Source of the DNA: JAFLCM01 sp964510955
GTDB taxonomy: Bacteria; Planctomycetota; Phycisphaerae; Phycisphaerales; UBA1924
Direction: 5' to 3'
Length of the DNA stretch: 64,000 bases
Assembly: GCA_964510955.1 (NCBI GenBank)
Contig: CAZEDW010000006.1
Coordinates: forward strand, 1 to 64,000
In this document: in pieces, positions 12,139-21,503 of the stretch
How positions within the stretch are numbered: the stretch's first letter is position 1
How the letters are laid out: every line of letters begins with the position of its first letter
The notes under the pieces: generated by a model
What the model was told of the DNA's origin: nothing
What the model saw: only the letters and a program-made list of their open reading frames with translations
Databases searched by the model: none
Made by a program: the position numbers and the translations under genes

Positions 12139-12251
12139 GAGTTCTCGGGCTTGTCCGGCTGGTGTTTGGGTGCGATCAGGCCGGGGGGATTCCCGAACAA
12201 TAGGGGCACGAGCCGACGGACCAAGCCCATCGGCGCGTCGGAGTGAACCGG

Positions 12252-12881
12252 ATGAGCCTGCCGTTCCCGCAACCCAGCCCCGTCAGCCCGCACGTGCAGG
12301 CTGACGCGTACTCCGCGGCGCTCCACGAACTGTGGGCCACGCACCGCCGCTGGGTGGCGGCGATCCTGCTGGCGCACATGCCCAGCGACGCGGACCTGGA
12401 GGACCTGCTCCAGGAAGTCGCGATGAAGCTCATCCGCAGCGGGAGTGAACTGAAAGACCCCGGCGCGGTCCGACCATGGTTGCGGACCGTCGCGGTGAAC
12501 CTGGCCCGTACGGCCGGGCGGAAGAAGAAGGTCCGCCAGCGCCTCATGCCCGACTACGCGGCCCAGGCGCGCGGCGTCGCCGAGGAGACCGAGACCATCA
12601 GCGACCCCAGGAAGGGTCACGAGATGCTGGAAGACGGGCGGCTGGCCATGCGGCTGGCCCGGTCGCTGCCCGAGGAGTACCGCGAGCCGCTGATGCTCCG
12701 CGCCGTGCGGGGCCTGAGTTACCGGCAGATCGCCGACATCCTCGGCGTGCCCATCACGACGATCGAGACAAGACTGACCCGCGCCCGGCGGATGCTCCGG
12801 GACGAGATCGAACAGGCCCGCCGCCCCCGCGCTGAGCGCGCCGAGCTGGCATCCGGGCCGGAAGGACAGCAGCCATCATGA
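12252..12881 (+). CDS. ECF-type sigma-70 family RNA polymerase sigma factor
   Basis: This 209-residue protein has region 2 (DLEDLLQEVAMKLIR, about 40-55) and region 4 with a helix-turn-helix (LSYRQIADILGVPITTIETRLTRARRML). There is no region 1 or 3, as in extracytoplasmic-function sigma factors. GGAG at 12240-12243 lies eight bases before the ATG at 12252; an upstream GTG at 12243 is less likely. The stop overlaps the start of the next gene by four bases, which points to co-translation with a putative anti-sigma factor. It may direct its own operon and envelope genes. Confidence 0.92.
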   Translation: MSLPFPQPSPVSPHVQADAYSAALHELWATHRRWVAAILLAHMPSDADLEDLLQEVAMKLIRSGSELKDPGAVRPWLRTVAVNLARTAGRKKKVRQRLMPDYAAQARGVAEETETISDPRKGHEMLEDGRLAMRLARSLPEEYREPLMLRAVRGLSYRQIADILGVPITTIETRLTRARRMLRDEIEQARRPRAERAELASGPEGQQPS

Positions 12882-13561
12882 ACCTGTATCACCCCAACAA
12901 CCCCGCCCACCGCTACGAGCCGACGCGCGAGGACGTGCTGGTCGGTCGGGTGGTGGACGGCGAGGCCACGCCGAGCGATTGGAGCGAGCTGGAGCACCTG
13001 GCCAAGGGCGACGGCGCCCTGTGGCAGCGGCTGGCGCAGGCGCAGCGTGCCCACGCGCGCTTGGAGCGCGCGGTCGAGGACGAGATCGCCATCGCCGAGC
13101 TCGTGGAACTCCCTGAGCCGCCCAGCGTTCTGGCGACGTTCCGCGACCGCTGGCGGGTCTGGGGCGGTTGGGCCGTGGCGGCGGGGCTGGCGCTGGCGTG
13201 GCTCGGGGCCGGGCGCGGCCCGATGCTGACGGGCTCGCCTCAGGCGGGCACCCCCACCCAGGGCGCCGGGCTGGTGTCGCCGGTGGCGACCACCGACGAC
13301 TACTGGAACAAGTACCTCGAAACCGGGCGCAAGGAAGACCGGCTGGTCCGCGAGATGCCGACGCAGGTGATCGATTCGCGCGACCTGGGCCCCGGCAAGG
13401 GCCTCGAGTTCATCGTGGTCAAGCAGATCATCGAGCGCGTTCCGGCGACGGATGTGCGCCTGACGCGCGTCATTGTGAACGAGCACGGGCAGCAGCAGCT
13501 CGTGCCCGGGGATCGCCCGGCGAATGCCGAAGAGCTCGTCGGGTACCGGCGACCGTACTGA
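12878..13561 (+). CDS. putative membrane-bound anti-sigma factor
   Basis: This 227-residue protein has a cytoplasmic N-terminal half (VDGEATPSDWSELEHLAKGD, typical of planctomycete anti-sigma N-domains), one membrane helix (about 96-113, WGGWAVAAGLALAWLGAG) and a periplasmic C-terminal half. It lacks an obvious HxxxCxxC zinc motif. Its ATGA overlap with the sigma gene is the main functional clue: it probably sequesters that sigma factor at the membrane. The function is inferred from topology and context. Confidence 0.6.
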   Translation: MNLYHPNNPAHRYEPTREDVLVGRVVDGEATPSDWSELEHLAKGDGALWQRLAQAQRAHARLERAVEDEIAIAELVELPEPPSVLATFRDRWRVWGGWAVAAGLALAWLGAGRGPMLTGSPQAGTPTQGAGLVSPVATTDDYWNKYLETGRKEDRLVREMPTQVIDSRDLGPGKGLEFIVVKQIIERVPATDVRLTRVIVNEHGQQQLVPGDRPANAEELVGYRRPY

Positions 13562-13636
13562 TCCAAGATCCAGGCACGCCGAGCACGGGGCGGCGGGCCG
13601 ATCGTCCGGACACCAGGTTTTCTCACGGAGGTTTCC

Positions 13637-14959
13637 ATGTTTTCCATGATTCACAGCAGCAAGACCCGGGCCGCGGCCCTGATCGCCGCCGCCGTCACCG
13701 GCGCCGTGTTCGCCCCCGCTTCGCTCTCCAAGCCGGAGAAGTCCGAGGGCGTGCACATGATCACCCAGAGCACGAGCGGCTCGGACACGGTGAAGTTCGA
13801 GCGCACCGACGACAAATACGTCATCACGCTCAACGGCAAGGAAGTCAAGAGCGGCTCGTACGACAAGGACGACTGGGACGAGTACGAGGTGAAGTCCGAC
13901 AAGGGCGACGTCGTCGCCACCCTGATCCGCGACGGCGACAGCGTCTCCATCAGCACCCAGGACAACGACGAAGACAACGACAGCACCGTCCACATCACCA
14001 CCGACAACCAGGCGGCGCAGGAGCTGTACCGCAGCCTCGCGGGCTCCGGCCGGGGGCTGTCACGCCTCCGGACGATGTACGGCAACCGCAACGGGACACC
14101 CCGTGCCTTCGCGTTCTCCACCGGCGAAACGCCCAAGGTCATGCTGGGAGTCAACCTCGGCACGCCCGATGAGTCACTCGCCCAGCAGATCGGCGTCAAC
14201 CCCGAAGAGGCCACGCTCATCTCCACCATCACCAAGGACCTGCCGGCGGACAAGGCGGGCCTGCAGAAATACGACGTGATCGTGAAGATCGACGGCAAGA
14301 CACCCGCCGGTGAGTCCGACGTGCGCAAGGTGCTCCGCGAGAAGAACCCGGGCGACACCGTCAGCTTCGAGGTGGTCCGCAAGGGCGAGCACAAGACCTT
14401 CAGCGTGAACCTCGAGGCCTACGACGCGGCGAAGCTCGGCGGCTTCACCTACACGGTCCCGGGGCAGCAGAGCTGGAACACGTTTTTCAACGCCCCCGAG
14501 GCCGAGCAGCAGGCCAAGGCCATGGCGGAACTCGCCCGTGAAATGGAGCTCAAGGCCCGCGAATCCGCGAAGCAGGCGATGGGCACCGATCAGAAGGCGC
14601 TCCGCGACCTCAACGAGCACATGCAGAAGCTCGCCGAGGAAATGGCCAAGAAGGCCGAGCAGTGGTCGCAATCCGGCGCGTGGGGAGGCAACTGGACGGC
14701 GCCCTCGGCGCCAGGCGCGCCGATCGTCATCACGCCTCGCGGCGCGGCACGGGGCGGCGCGATGCTCGCCGTCCCCACCCCGGCCCCGACGCCAATGCAG
14801 CCGTTCGGGCCGGGTAGCCCCGCGCCTGAAGCTTCGCAGGAACTCAAGGACCGGCTGGCCCAGCTCGACGCGAAGATGGAGAAGCTCGAGGCCCTGATGG
14901 CCAAGCTGGTTGAAGAGAAATCCGCGAGCGCGGCACCGGGTTCGGCGAAGAATCACTGA
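13637..14959 (+). CDS. exported PDZ-domain protein
   Basis: The protein has 440 residues. A signal peptide (about 1-30) is followed by a charged region. A PDZ domain spans about 155-270 (VMLGVNLG, ADKAGLQKYDVIVKIDGKTP, PGDTVSFEVVRKG). A Glu/Lys/Ala-rich, probably coiled-coil section and a Pro/Ala-rich tail complete it. There is no protease domain, so it is a peptide- or protein-binding partner rather than a DegP/DegS enzyme. GGAGG at 13627-13631 supports the start. It follows the sigma and putative anti-sigma genes with a 75-base gap and is probably in their operon, suggesting an envelope-sensing function. Confidence 0.75.
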   Translation: MFSMIHSSKTRAAALIAAAVTGAVFAPASLSKPEKSEGVHMITQSTSGSDTVKFERTDDKYVITLNGKEVKSGSYDKDDWDEYEVKSDKGDVVATLIRDGDSVSISTQDNDEDNDSTVHITTDNQAAQELYRSLAGSGRGLSRLRTMYGNRNGTPRAFAFSTGETPKVMLGVNLGTPDESLAQQIGVNPEEATLISTITKDLPADKAGLQKYDVIVKIDGKTPAGESDVRKVLREKNPGDTVSFEVVRKGEHKTFSVNLEAYDAAKLGGFTYTVPGQQSWNTFFNAPEAEQQAKAMAELAREMELKARESAKQAMGTDQKALRDLNEHMQKLAEEMAKKAEQWSQSGAWGGNWTAPSAPGAPIVITPRGAARGGAMLAVPTPAPTPMQPFGPGSPAPEASQELKDRLAQLDAKMEKLEALMAKLVEEKSASAAPGSAKNH

Positions 14960-15098
14960 CACTCCACCGAGGGGCGGCGACCTCGAGCACAGCAGCCGGT
15001 GACATCGAATCGTTTCAAACTCCTGATCGCTGAGTACTTCCGCAGACCATCCACGTAGCGCGGCGGCCTCCACACACCCCGCGCAACTTGCTCTCGCA

Positions 15099-15135
15099 CG
15101 CCTGACGCCGGAGACATCCGGCGTCAGGCGTTTTT
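15099..15135 (+). terminator. intrinsic terminator
   Basis: A perfect 14-bp stem (15099-15112 with 15117-15130), loop GACA, is followed by TTTTT. It ends the sigma/anti-sigma/PDZ unit, about 140 bases after the last stop. Confidence 0.92.
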
Positions 15136-15248
15136 GCGTGGATCGGGTGGACACGCAGCGCCGGAGCCTCGCGTGTCGGACGGAGCGCTCCCACAAGCTC
15201 GCCGGGTCGGCGTGCTTCGCAGATCGGCACATGCCGCCACCCCGTCGG

Positions 15249-16103
15249 TCAGGCGGAGGAAGCCCCGAGCCGGGCCCGCCAGCGAGCGAGGTCCTCGTGG
15301 GCTGTCAGGTCATACCGCAGCGGCGTCAGCGTGGCGCGGCGCTCGAAGATCGCCTGAACGTCGGTGCCCTGGTCGGCGCCCTTGAAGTCCAGGCCGCTGC
15401 CGGCGGCCCAGTAGTACACGTCGCCGCCGGGCGAGACCCGGCGCTCGTACGCGTCGTTCAGCCCGTGCGTGTTCATCGCGCACACCACCAGCTTGGGGTC
15501 GTACAGGTCTGGCGGCGTCGGCCCGTCATCGGCGCAGATCGGCAGGTTGATGCTCACACAGTCGTGCGGGCGCAGCGCCGCACCGGCGCCGACACCGCCC
15601 TGGACCAGCCGGTTGATGACCCGCCGGGCGTGGCGCGCGGCCACGTCGAACCGCGTGCGGCCCTTGCCCAGGTGCAGGCTGACCGCGATCGACGGAACGC
15701 CCAGAAACGCCGCCTCCAACGCGGCGGCGACCGTGCCGGAGTAGATCACGTTGATGCCGACGTTGGCCCCGGCGTTCATGCCGCTGATCACCAGGTCCGG
15801 GCGCTGCCCCGCCCCGAACCGCTCCGGCCACAGCGAGCAGATGGCCAGCTTCACGCAGTCTGCCGGACGCCCGTCGACCGACACGCCCCGCATCGCGGGG
15901 CTGACGGTCTCGTCGCTGGTCATGAGCGGCGTGCGGAACGTGACCCCGTGGCTGGTGGCCGATTGGACTTCCAGCGGTGCGACGGGCCAGACCACCTCCC
16001 CCAGTGGCCCGCCGAGTTCGCCGCCGCTGTCAACCAGCGCGTGATACAGGGCCTCGATGCCGGGGGCGTGGATTCCGTCGTCGTTGGTCAGGAGAATGCG
16101 CAT
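15249..16103 (-). CDS. surE: 5'-nucleotidase SurE
   Basis: SurE removes phosphate from nucleoside monophosphates with a divalent metal. The N-terminus MRILLTNDDGI carries the metal-binding D8-D9. SGMNAGANVG matches the SGxNxGxN motif, and GTVAAALEAAFLGVPSIAVS is the conserved core. The 284 residues fit the family (250-290). It is the downstream partner of tilS, 37 bases away. Confidence 0.95.
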   Translation of the reverse strand: MRILLTNDDGIHAPGIEALYHALVDSGGELGGPLGEVVWPVAPLEVQSATSHGVTFRTPLMTSDETVSPAMRGVSVDGRPADCVKLAICSLWPERFGAGQRPDLVISGMNAGANVGINVIYSGTVAAALEAAFLGVPSIAVSLHLGKGRTRFDVAARHARRVINRLVQGGVGAGAALRPHDCVSINLPICADDGPTPPDLYDPKLVVCAMNTHGLNDAYERRVSPGGDVYYWAAGSGLDFKGADQGTDVQAIFERRATLTPLRYDLTAHEDLARWRARLGASSA

Positions 16104-16140
16104 GGGGAAGGGATGAGCGTAGCGCCGTCGCGCCGCTGGG

Positions 16141-17271
16141 CTACCGGGCGATGGTCACCTCAGCCGCTCCGACGACGACGCGGACGCCGAGCGGCCACTC
16201 AAACCGGCGTGGAGGTGTCGAGTCCGAGCCGACCGCGTCCACGACCGGGTCGAGGCGCCGGGCCCCCAGGCGGTCCAGACCGACGCCGCCGGTGAGACGC
16301 GAGAAGGCGAGCCGCAGCGCCGTTCCCAGCACGGCGCCGGGCGCCGCGCGCAGCACGTCACGCGAGAGCGTGAACACCTCGTCTCCAGCCTCGGCGTCCG
16401 GTCGATGCGGATGCTTGCGCGAGGGGCTCTTGAGAGCGAAGGGAAGGCCGGCGCGGCGCAGCAGGCGGGCGCCGGCGGAGTCCATGAGTCTCGAGGCATC
16501 GCGCAGCAGCGCGGCGGTTCTCGCCGCCCGCAGCGCGGCGCCGGGGCGCAGCCGCTCCAGGACCGGCAGCACGTCTCGGCGCAGGGCGGCCCTGAGCCGG
16601 CGCGTGTCCGCGTTGGATCGGTCTTCGCGCCACGCATGTCCTAGTCGCACGCACAGGCTCCGGGTTTGAGCCCGCGTCACTCCCAGCGCAGGCCGGATCA
16701 GCGTGAGGCCGCCCGGCAGGCGGCGCGAGACGGCCACGCCCTGCAGACCCCTGGGGCCCGCGCCGCGGATCAGGGCCATGAGCATCGACTCGAGTTGGTC
16801 GTCGGCGTGATGGGCGGTGGCGATGAAGCCGCAGCCATGCTCGCGTGCCAGTCGTCCCAGGGCGTCATAACGCATCCCCCGGGCGGCGCCCTCGGCGTTA
16901 CCACCCTTCGCCCTAGGCGTGATCTCCGCCTCGACGCAGGGCACGCCAAGCCGGTCGGCCAGATCGCGAACCGCGTCACGGTCCCTCAACGCCGCGCGCC
17001 GAGGCCGCAGATCGTGGACAACGTGGGCGATGACCAGCCGGTCGGTCGCCGCGGCGAGCGCACACGCCAGCGCCGTCGAATCCGCCCCCCCGGAGCACGC
17101 CACCATCGTTCGCGCCCCGGCAGGGACCAGCCGGCGCCAAGCCCGGATGATCGGCGCAGCCTCCGGCAGACGGCGGATCGCCGCCCGGGGCATCGGGGCT
17201 GCCGCGCCAGCGCTCGCGGCGGCCCGATTGCCGGTGGCCGAACGGGTGTTGGATCGGGTGCCACGCTTCAC
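16141..17271 (-). CDS. tilS: tRNA(Ile)-lysidine synthase
   Basis: TilS attaches lysine to cytidine 34 of tRNA-Ile(CAU) using ATP, changing the codon read from AUG to AUA. The PP-loop SGGADS at residues 60-65 and the downstream AHHADDQLESMLM motif identify it. At 376 residues it is shorter than the 430-residue E. coli enzyme and appears to lack the C-terminal TilS_C domain. The first 30-50 residues are Ala/Arg-rich, so a start further downstream is possible. It pairs with surE on the minus strand. Confidence 0.92.
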   Translation of the reverse strand: MKRGTRSNTRSATGNRAAASAGAAAPMPRAAIRRLPEAAPIIRAWRRLVPAGARTMVACSGGADSTALACALAAATDRLVIAHVVHDLRPRRAALRDRDAVRDLADRLGVPCVEAEITPRAKGGNAEGAARGMRYDALGRLAREHGCGFIATAHHADDQLESMLMALIRGAGPRGLQGVAVSRRLPGGLTLIRPALGVTRAQTRSLCVRLGHAWREDRSNADTRRLRAALRRDVLPVLERLRPGAALRAARTAALLRDASRLMDSAGARLLRRAGLPFALKSPSRKHPHRPDAEAGDEVFTLSRDVLRAAPGAVLGTALRLAFSRLTGGVGLDRLGARRLDPVVDAVGSDSTPPRRFEWPLGVRVVVGAAEVTIAR

Positions 17272-17340
17272 GCTTGGTCGACGATCCTACCGATACAGGC
17301 TGGGACGCCGGGCGCGGAGCGCCCCGGCCGGAGTGCCCGC

Positions 17341-17967
17341 GTGGAGACACCTGAGACATCGCCCGTCGAACCGCCTAAGGCCCCGCCCGAGCCCCAGCAG
17401 AGCCTCCCCGCCCAGGGGGTGACGGACCAGGCACAGAGCGCTCCAAGCGATAGCACCGTCGTCGAGTCTCATCCGATCCCCGTCCCGGCGCGCCCCCTGT
17501 GGACACCGGACGGGCCGACGATCGCCGCCGGCGTGGTCGTCGTCATCGGCTTGGCCCTGGCCGCGTGGCTGCGCGGGCGCACGGCGTTCCGGGGACAAGC
17601 GCACAGCTCCACAATCCATTCTTCGAGTCGCGACCTGCCGCCCCACCTGAGCGAGGTCGCCGAAAGTCTGGAACGGCTGATCGCCGCCGCCGACGACCGG
17701 ATCGAACGGCTTGAGCGTCTGACCGCGGCGCTGGACGATGGGCGTGGCAGGCCCGGCGCCGCGACCGGCGGGCTGCCGGTGGCGGAGCGCAAGCCGCTCC
17801 CGACGCCCGCGCCGGCGACCGATGGCTTCACGCGGCGTGTGTACGAGCTCGCCGACCGAGGCATGAAACCGGTCGAGATCGCCGCGGAGCTGCAGGAACA
17901 CACCGGGAAGATCGAGCTGATGCTGGCGCTGCGGCGGCAGGCCACGTCTTGCTCATCCTCGAGCTGA
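17341..17967 (+). CDS. single-pass membrane protein with DUF6115-like C-terminus
   Basis: The product has 208 residues: a Pro/Glu-rich N-terminal section, one hydrophobic helix (about 60-80, GPTIAAGVVVVIGLALAAWL), a short Leu/Arg/Glu coiled-coil-like stretch (LERLIAAADDRIERLERL), and a C-terminal helix-turn-helix-like segment (YELADRGMKPVEIAAELQEHTGKIELML). The last part resembles DUF6115/DUF2802-type motifs. GGAG at 17330-17333 lies seven bases before the GTG at 17341; the long upstream open frame is only the antisense of tilS. The function is unknown. Confidence 0.65.
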   Translation: METPETSPVEPPKAPPEPQQSLPAQGVTDQAQSAPSDSTVVESHPIPVPARPLWTPDGPTIAAGVVVVIGLALAAWLRGRTAFRGQAHSSTIHSSSRDLPPHLSEVAESLERLIAAADDRIERLERLTAALDDGRGRPGAATGGLPVAERKPLPTPAPATDGFTRRVYELADRGMKPVEIAAELQEHTGKIELMLALRRQATSCSSSS

Positions 17968-18136
17968 CATGTTCACCGCGGAGGCGCGGAGGGCGGGGAG
18001 AGATGCATTGGATTCGGCGCCATGCCGTTCATCCTGCACAACTCCCCACTCGGCGTCCTCCGTGATTCTGTGGTAAACCCACTGCCGATTGGGCGCTCGC
18101 AATGGCGTAGACCCTCGGGCGCGAGGCTGACCGCCT

Positions 18137-19750
18137 CTACGCCGCCACCTTGAACCGGCTTACCAGCTCGTTGAGCTGCTCGGCACGCTGCGAGAGCTGG
18201 CCCGCGGCGGCCGCCGACTCGGCCGAGCTGCGCGACGCCTCCTGCGCGCCGCTGCTGATCGCGTCGATGCTCCGGCTGATGTCCTCAGCGGCCTTGCTCT
18301 GCTCCTGGGCGGCATTGGCTATGACCGAAACCGCCTCGGACACACGCCGCGCCCCGCTCACAATCTGCGACAGGCTCGCGCCGGCGCCGGTGGCTCGCTC
18401 GACGCCGCTGCGGACCAGCTCGGTGCCGGCGTTCATCTTCTTCACGGCCTGACCGGTCTCGGTCTGGATAGTCTTGATGGACTCGGTCACCTCGCCGGTG
18501 GCCTTGGCGGTGCGGTCGGCCAGCTTGCGGACCTCGTCGGCCACAACCGCAAAGCCGCGCCCGTGCTCTCCGGCTCGGGCGGCCTCGATGGCGGCGTTCA
18601 GCGCCAGCAGATTGGTTTGGTCCGCGATATCGCGGATCACGTCGATCACCCTACCGATCTGCTCGCTCAATCGCCCGAGTTCGGAGACGCTCGATGCGCC
18701 GGCGCTGACGGCCTCGTTGATCTGGGCCATGTCGCTGATCGTCTCGGTGACGACCCTCCCGCCCTCCTCGGCGGTGGCGCCCGATTTCGTCGCCTCGGTC
18801 GCGGCCTCGCCCGAACGCTTGGCGACGTCGCGCACCGTGGCGGACATCTGTTCGACCGCCGCCGCAACCCGCGTCACCTGCGAAGACTGCTCGCCGATGT
18901 TGGACGCCATCCGCTCAGAGCCGGCCGCGATTTCGGTGGCCGCCTGGGCCACGTCCGTGGCCGCTGATCGGATCGAGCAGACCACCTTGCGCATTTCCGC
19001 GGCGGCTAGGTTGGCGGCGCCGGCCATCTCACCCAACTCGTCGTTGCGTTCGAGTTTGTAGCTCACGGTCAGATCGCCGGCGCTCACGGCGCGCATCAGT
19101 GCCACGCACTTGGACAGGGGCCGTGTGATCCGCCTTGAGATCACGCCCGCGCACACCACGAGCACCAGGAGTGCCGCACCGGTCACGCCCGCGAGGGCCC
19201 AGCGGGCCGAGCGAGCGGTTGACTCGGCCTGGAGTTGGGCCGCGTCGGAGTCCTTTTCGATCAGGTCGGAGAGCGCCGCCATTTTCCCTTCGAGGTCCTT
19301 GAACGTTTCTTGAAAGGCAGGGAACTCGACGGCGGCCTTCTCGGGAGACTCCAGCCCCGCCGCCACGCCCTTCTCGGCGCTGGCGATGTAGGTCTCGAGA
19401 CTCGGTTTCACCTCGTTGAGCGCCGCGCGCACGGCCGCCGGGAGTTCGGTCTTGTCGTTCTCCTTCACAGCGTCACGGAACCGCTTGGCGTGGTCCTCGA
19501 GATCGTCGCGCGCCGACTTCTTGTCCTCTTCGCTGGAGGCCAGGCGCGCGGCGAGCACGTCGGCCCGCAGGGCGTCGTGCATCATGTCCGCGTCCATCTG
19601 GTTGCGGAGGATCGACCCCGTGTCGCGGATCCGGTCCGACGACACGGCGAGCCGACCCGTCTGGATGAACCCCACCACGGACACCGCGCCGGTAAACACA
19701 ACCCCAGCCATGCCCAGCGCGAGCAACTGCTTACCTACGTTCCAGCGCAT
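18137..19750 (-). CDS. methyl-accepting chemotaxis protein
   Basis: This 537-residue chemoreceptor has two membrane helices (about 10-30 and 180-200) flanking a helical periplasmic sensor of about 150 residues with four-helix-bundle character. A HAMP domain follows (RRITRPLSKCVALMRAVSAGDL), then a cytoplasmic signalling domain with the hairpin tip DQTNLLALNAAIEAARAGE. GGAGGA six bases before the ATG at 19750 makes that start better than the ATG at 19795. It signals to CheA/CheW, none of which is in the window. The ligand is unknown. Confidence 0.93.
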   Translation of the reverse strand: MRWNVGKQLLALGMAGVVFTGAVSVVGFIQTGRLAVSSDRIRDTGSILRNQMDADMMHDALRADVLAARLASSEEDKKSARDDLEDHAKRFRDAVKENDKTELPAAVRAALNEVKPSLETYIASAEKGVAAGLESPEKAAVEFPAFQETFKDLEGKMAALSDLIEKDSDAAQLQAESTARSARWALAGVTGAALLVLVVCAGVISRRITRPLSKCVALMRAVSAGDLTVSYKLERNDELGEMAGAANLAAAEMRKVVCSIRSAATDVAQAATEIAAGSERMASNIGEQSSQVTRVAAAVEQMSATVRDVAKRSGEAATEATKSGATAEEGGRVVTETISDMAQINEAVSAGASSVSELGRLSEQIGRVIDVIRDIADQTNLLALNAAIEAARAGEHGRGFAVVADEVRKLADRTAKATGEVTESIKTIQTETGQAVKKMNAGTELVRSGVERATGAGASLSQIVSGARRVSEAVSVIANAAQEQSKAAEDISRSIDAISSGAQEASRSSAESAAAAGQLSQRAEQLNELVSRFKVAA

Positions 19751-19855
19751 TGTCGGTCCTCCAGAGTCCACATAGGGGGTCGGCTCGCTCGACATGGAAT
19801 CCGATTATTACGGCACAGTTTCGGCGAGCCAGGACGCAAAATGCAGCGATCCCGG

Positions 19856-21307
19856 TCAGAAATCGATGGAAACACGCAATCCACCGACAACCGCATCGCT
19901 CACCGCGCCGGTGCCGCCGGGGTCGAACACGAACTGCAACTCCGGCTGCACATGCGCCCACGGCGTCACGTTGAGCCTGTAGTACACGTCCACCACGGTT
20001 TCGTCGCGGGCGAATCCCGCGGCCTTTTCGTCGCTCAGGTCGGAATAGCTGACGTAGACGCCGGCGCTGTCGGTATCGCGGGTCTCGAACGTGCCTGTGA
20101 GCTTGAACCCACCCGCGACGTTATCCTCGGCCGGGTTCACGTCGCCCTCGCCGTAGCCGTAGCGGCAGAAGCAGGCCAGGCCGCGGCAGTCGTCGGCGTT
20201 CTCGGGGTCTCGCTTCCAGAGGGTCGCCTCGAACAGCGCGTACACGCCGAAGGTGCCCGACTGGGTGCCGCCGTCGAACTTGGCGAAATCCCCGTCGTGG
20301 TACCACCCGCCTGCAGCGACCCGAGCGCCTTGGCAGCAGCAGAGCTTGTCGAACGTGTAGCCGGTCTCTCCCATGTAGTAGAAGTCGTCGGACCTGCTGT
20401 CGGAAAAGAACGTGGAGGGTCCGCGCGAGCCGGTGTGCACGCCGTCCTGGAACGCGCCGTCGTAGAACCCGAACCCGATGTACCAGTTGTCAACGGGGTA
20501 GACAAAGACATTGACGCCCATGGAAGGATCGGGGAACCAGGGGATGCCGATGTTGGTGGTGTCGAGGGCCGCGCCGCTGTTGGCGAACTCGCCCTCGGAG
20601 CCGATGAACCCGAACTCCCGGTTCGCGTCCACCTTGCCCACCTTGATTCGCAGGTGCTTGTCGAACAGCCACTGCTGCCACCACAGCTCCTCGATCTGAT
20701 CCAGGTGCCTGGGGGCCTCGATGTTCGAGGTTCCCTGGAAGTCCCCGATGAACGCCGAAGGCTTGTCGCCGGCGAACGACATGAAGTCGATGAACACCGA
20801 CGCGCCCGGGAGCTTGAACATCTTTTCAATGTCAATCGTCGCGTTGACGTCGATGAGCTGGTCGTACACGGCGCGCCCGCTGCGCCCGCCAGACCACGCG
20901 CTCTGATAATCGAACATGAACGAGCCGGCGACCGAGAGTCCCGCGTCCTCGAGACTGGTGCGCAGGGCGCCCCAGTTACCCGAGGCCTTGGACCACTCCC
21001 ACCACGCCTTGCCGCCGAACCAGTCGGGCTTCTCGTCCACGGGCGCTTCGGCCTCGGGCTTTTCCTCGGGACGCGCCCGATCACCCTTGTCCTGGCCCGG
21101 CAGGTTCTGCGGGCCTTCCAGCATTTCCATCTCGGCCGCCTCGGCGGTGACCACCGGCGGGTCCTGCGCGGGAGCGTCCTGGGCACACGCCGCGTGCGCC
21201 AAGGCCGGCGCGATCACCAGGCCGACGGCCCGCCCCGCGAGGCGTCGGAGACGGGCGTGCGAACCCGAGGCGAAAAACCGCCCGTTGTAGTGCGTAGCTG
21301 TGTGCAT
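19856..21307 (-). CDS. OprB-type carbohydrate-selective porin
   Basis: The protein has 483 residues, with a signal sequence in the first 45 and a Glu/Pro-rich linker. The body begins WWEWSKASGNWGALRTSLEDAGLSVAGSF and ends in VGGLRVSIDF with a terminal Phe, typical of outer-membrane beta-barrels. Alternating aromatic strands and the terminal Phe fit the OprB family. It would let sugars across the outer membrane, consistent with the GH31 enzyme nearby. It lies just upstream of the chemoreceptor gene on the same strand (gap about 105 bases), so the two may be co-expressed. Confidence 0.82.
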   Translation of the reverse strand: MHTATHYNGRFFASGSHARLRRLAGRAVGLVIAPALAHAACAQDAPAQDPPVVTAEAAEMEMLEGPQNLPGQDKGDRARPEEKPEAEAPVDEKPDWFGGKAWWEWSKASGNWGALRTSLEDAGLSVAGSFMFDYQSAWSGGRSGRAVYDQLIDVNATIDIEKMFKLPGASVFIDFMSFAGDKPSAFIGDFQGTSNIEAPRHLDQIEELWWQQWLFDKHLRIKVGKVDANREFGFIGSEGEFANSGAALDTTNIGIPWFPDPSMGVNVFVYPVDNWYIGFGFYDGAFQDGVHTGSRGPSTFFSDSRSDDFYYMGETGYTFDKLCCCQGARVAAGGWYHDGDFAKFDGGTQSGTFGVYALFEATLWKRDPENADDCRGLACFCRYGYGEGDVNPAEDNVAGGFKLTGTFETRDTDSAGVYVSYSDLSDEKAAGFARDETVVDVYYRLNVTPWAHVQPELQFVFDPGGTGAVSDAVVGGLRVSIDF

Positions 21308-21503
21308 CTTCCGCGCGCTCCAGCAACCACGGCGCGGCCGACAGCTTCCGCGTGGGAGCCGTCAAGTCCGGCCTCGCCGCAGGGGGCATCGGGGAGACAG
21401 ATGCAGACCTTCAGTGTCCGACTTGAATCGGGCCGCGATTCACCCAATGAAGGGTGTATGGTATCGGTCCAGCCCGATGCGACGCCCGAGAACGCGGGGC
21501 GTG

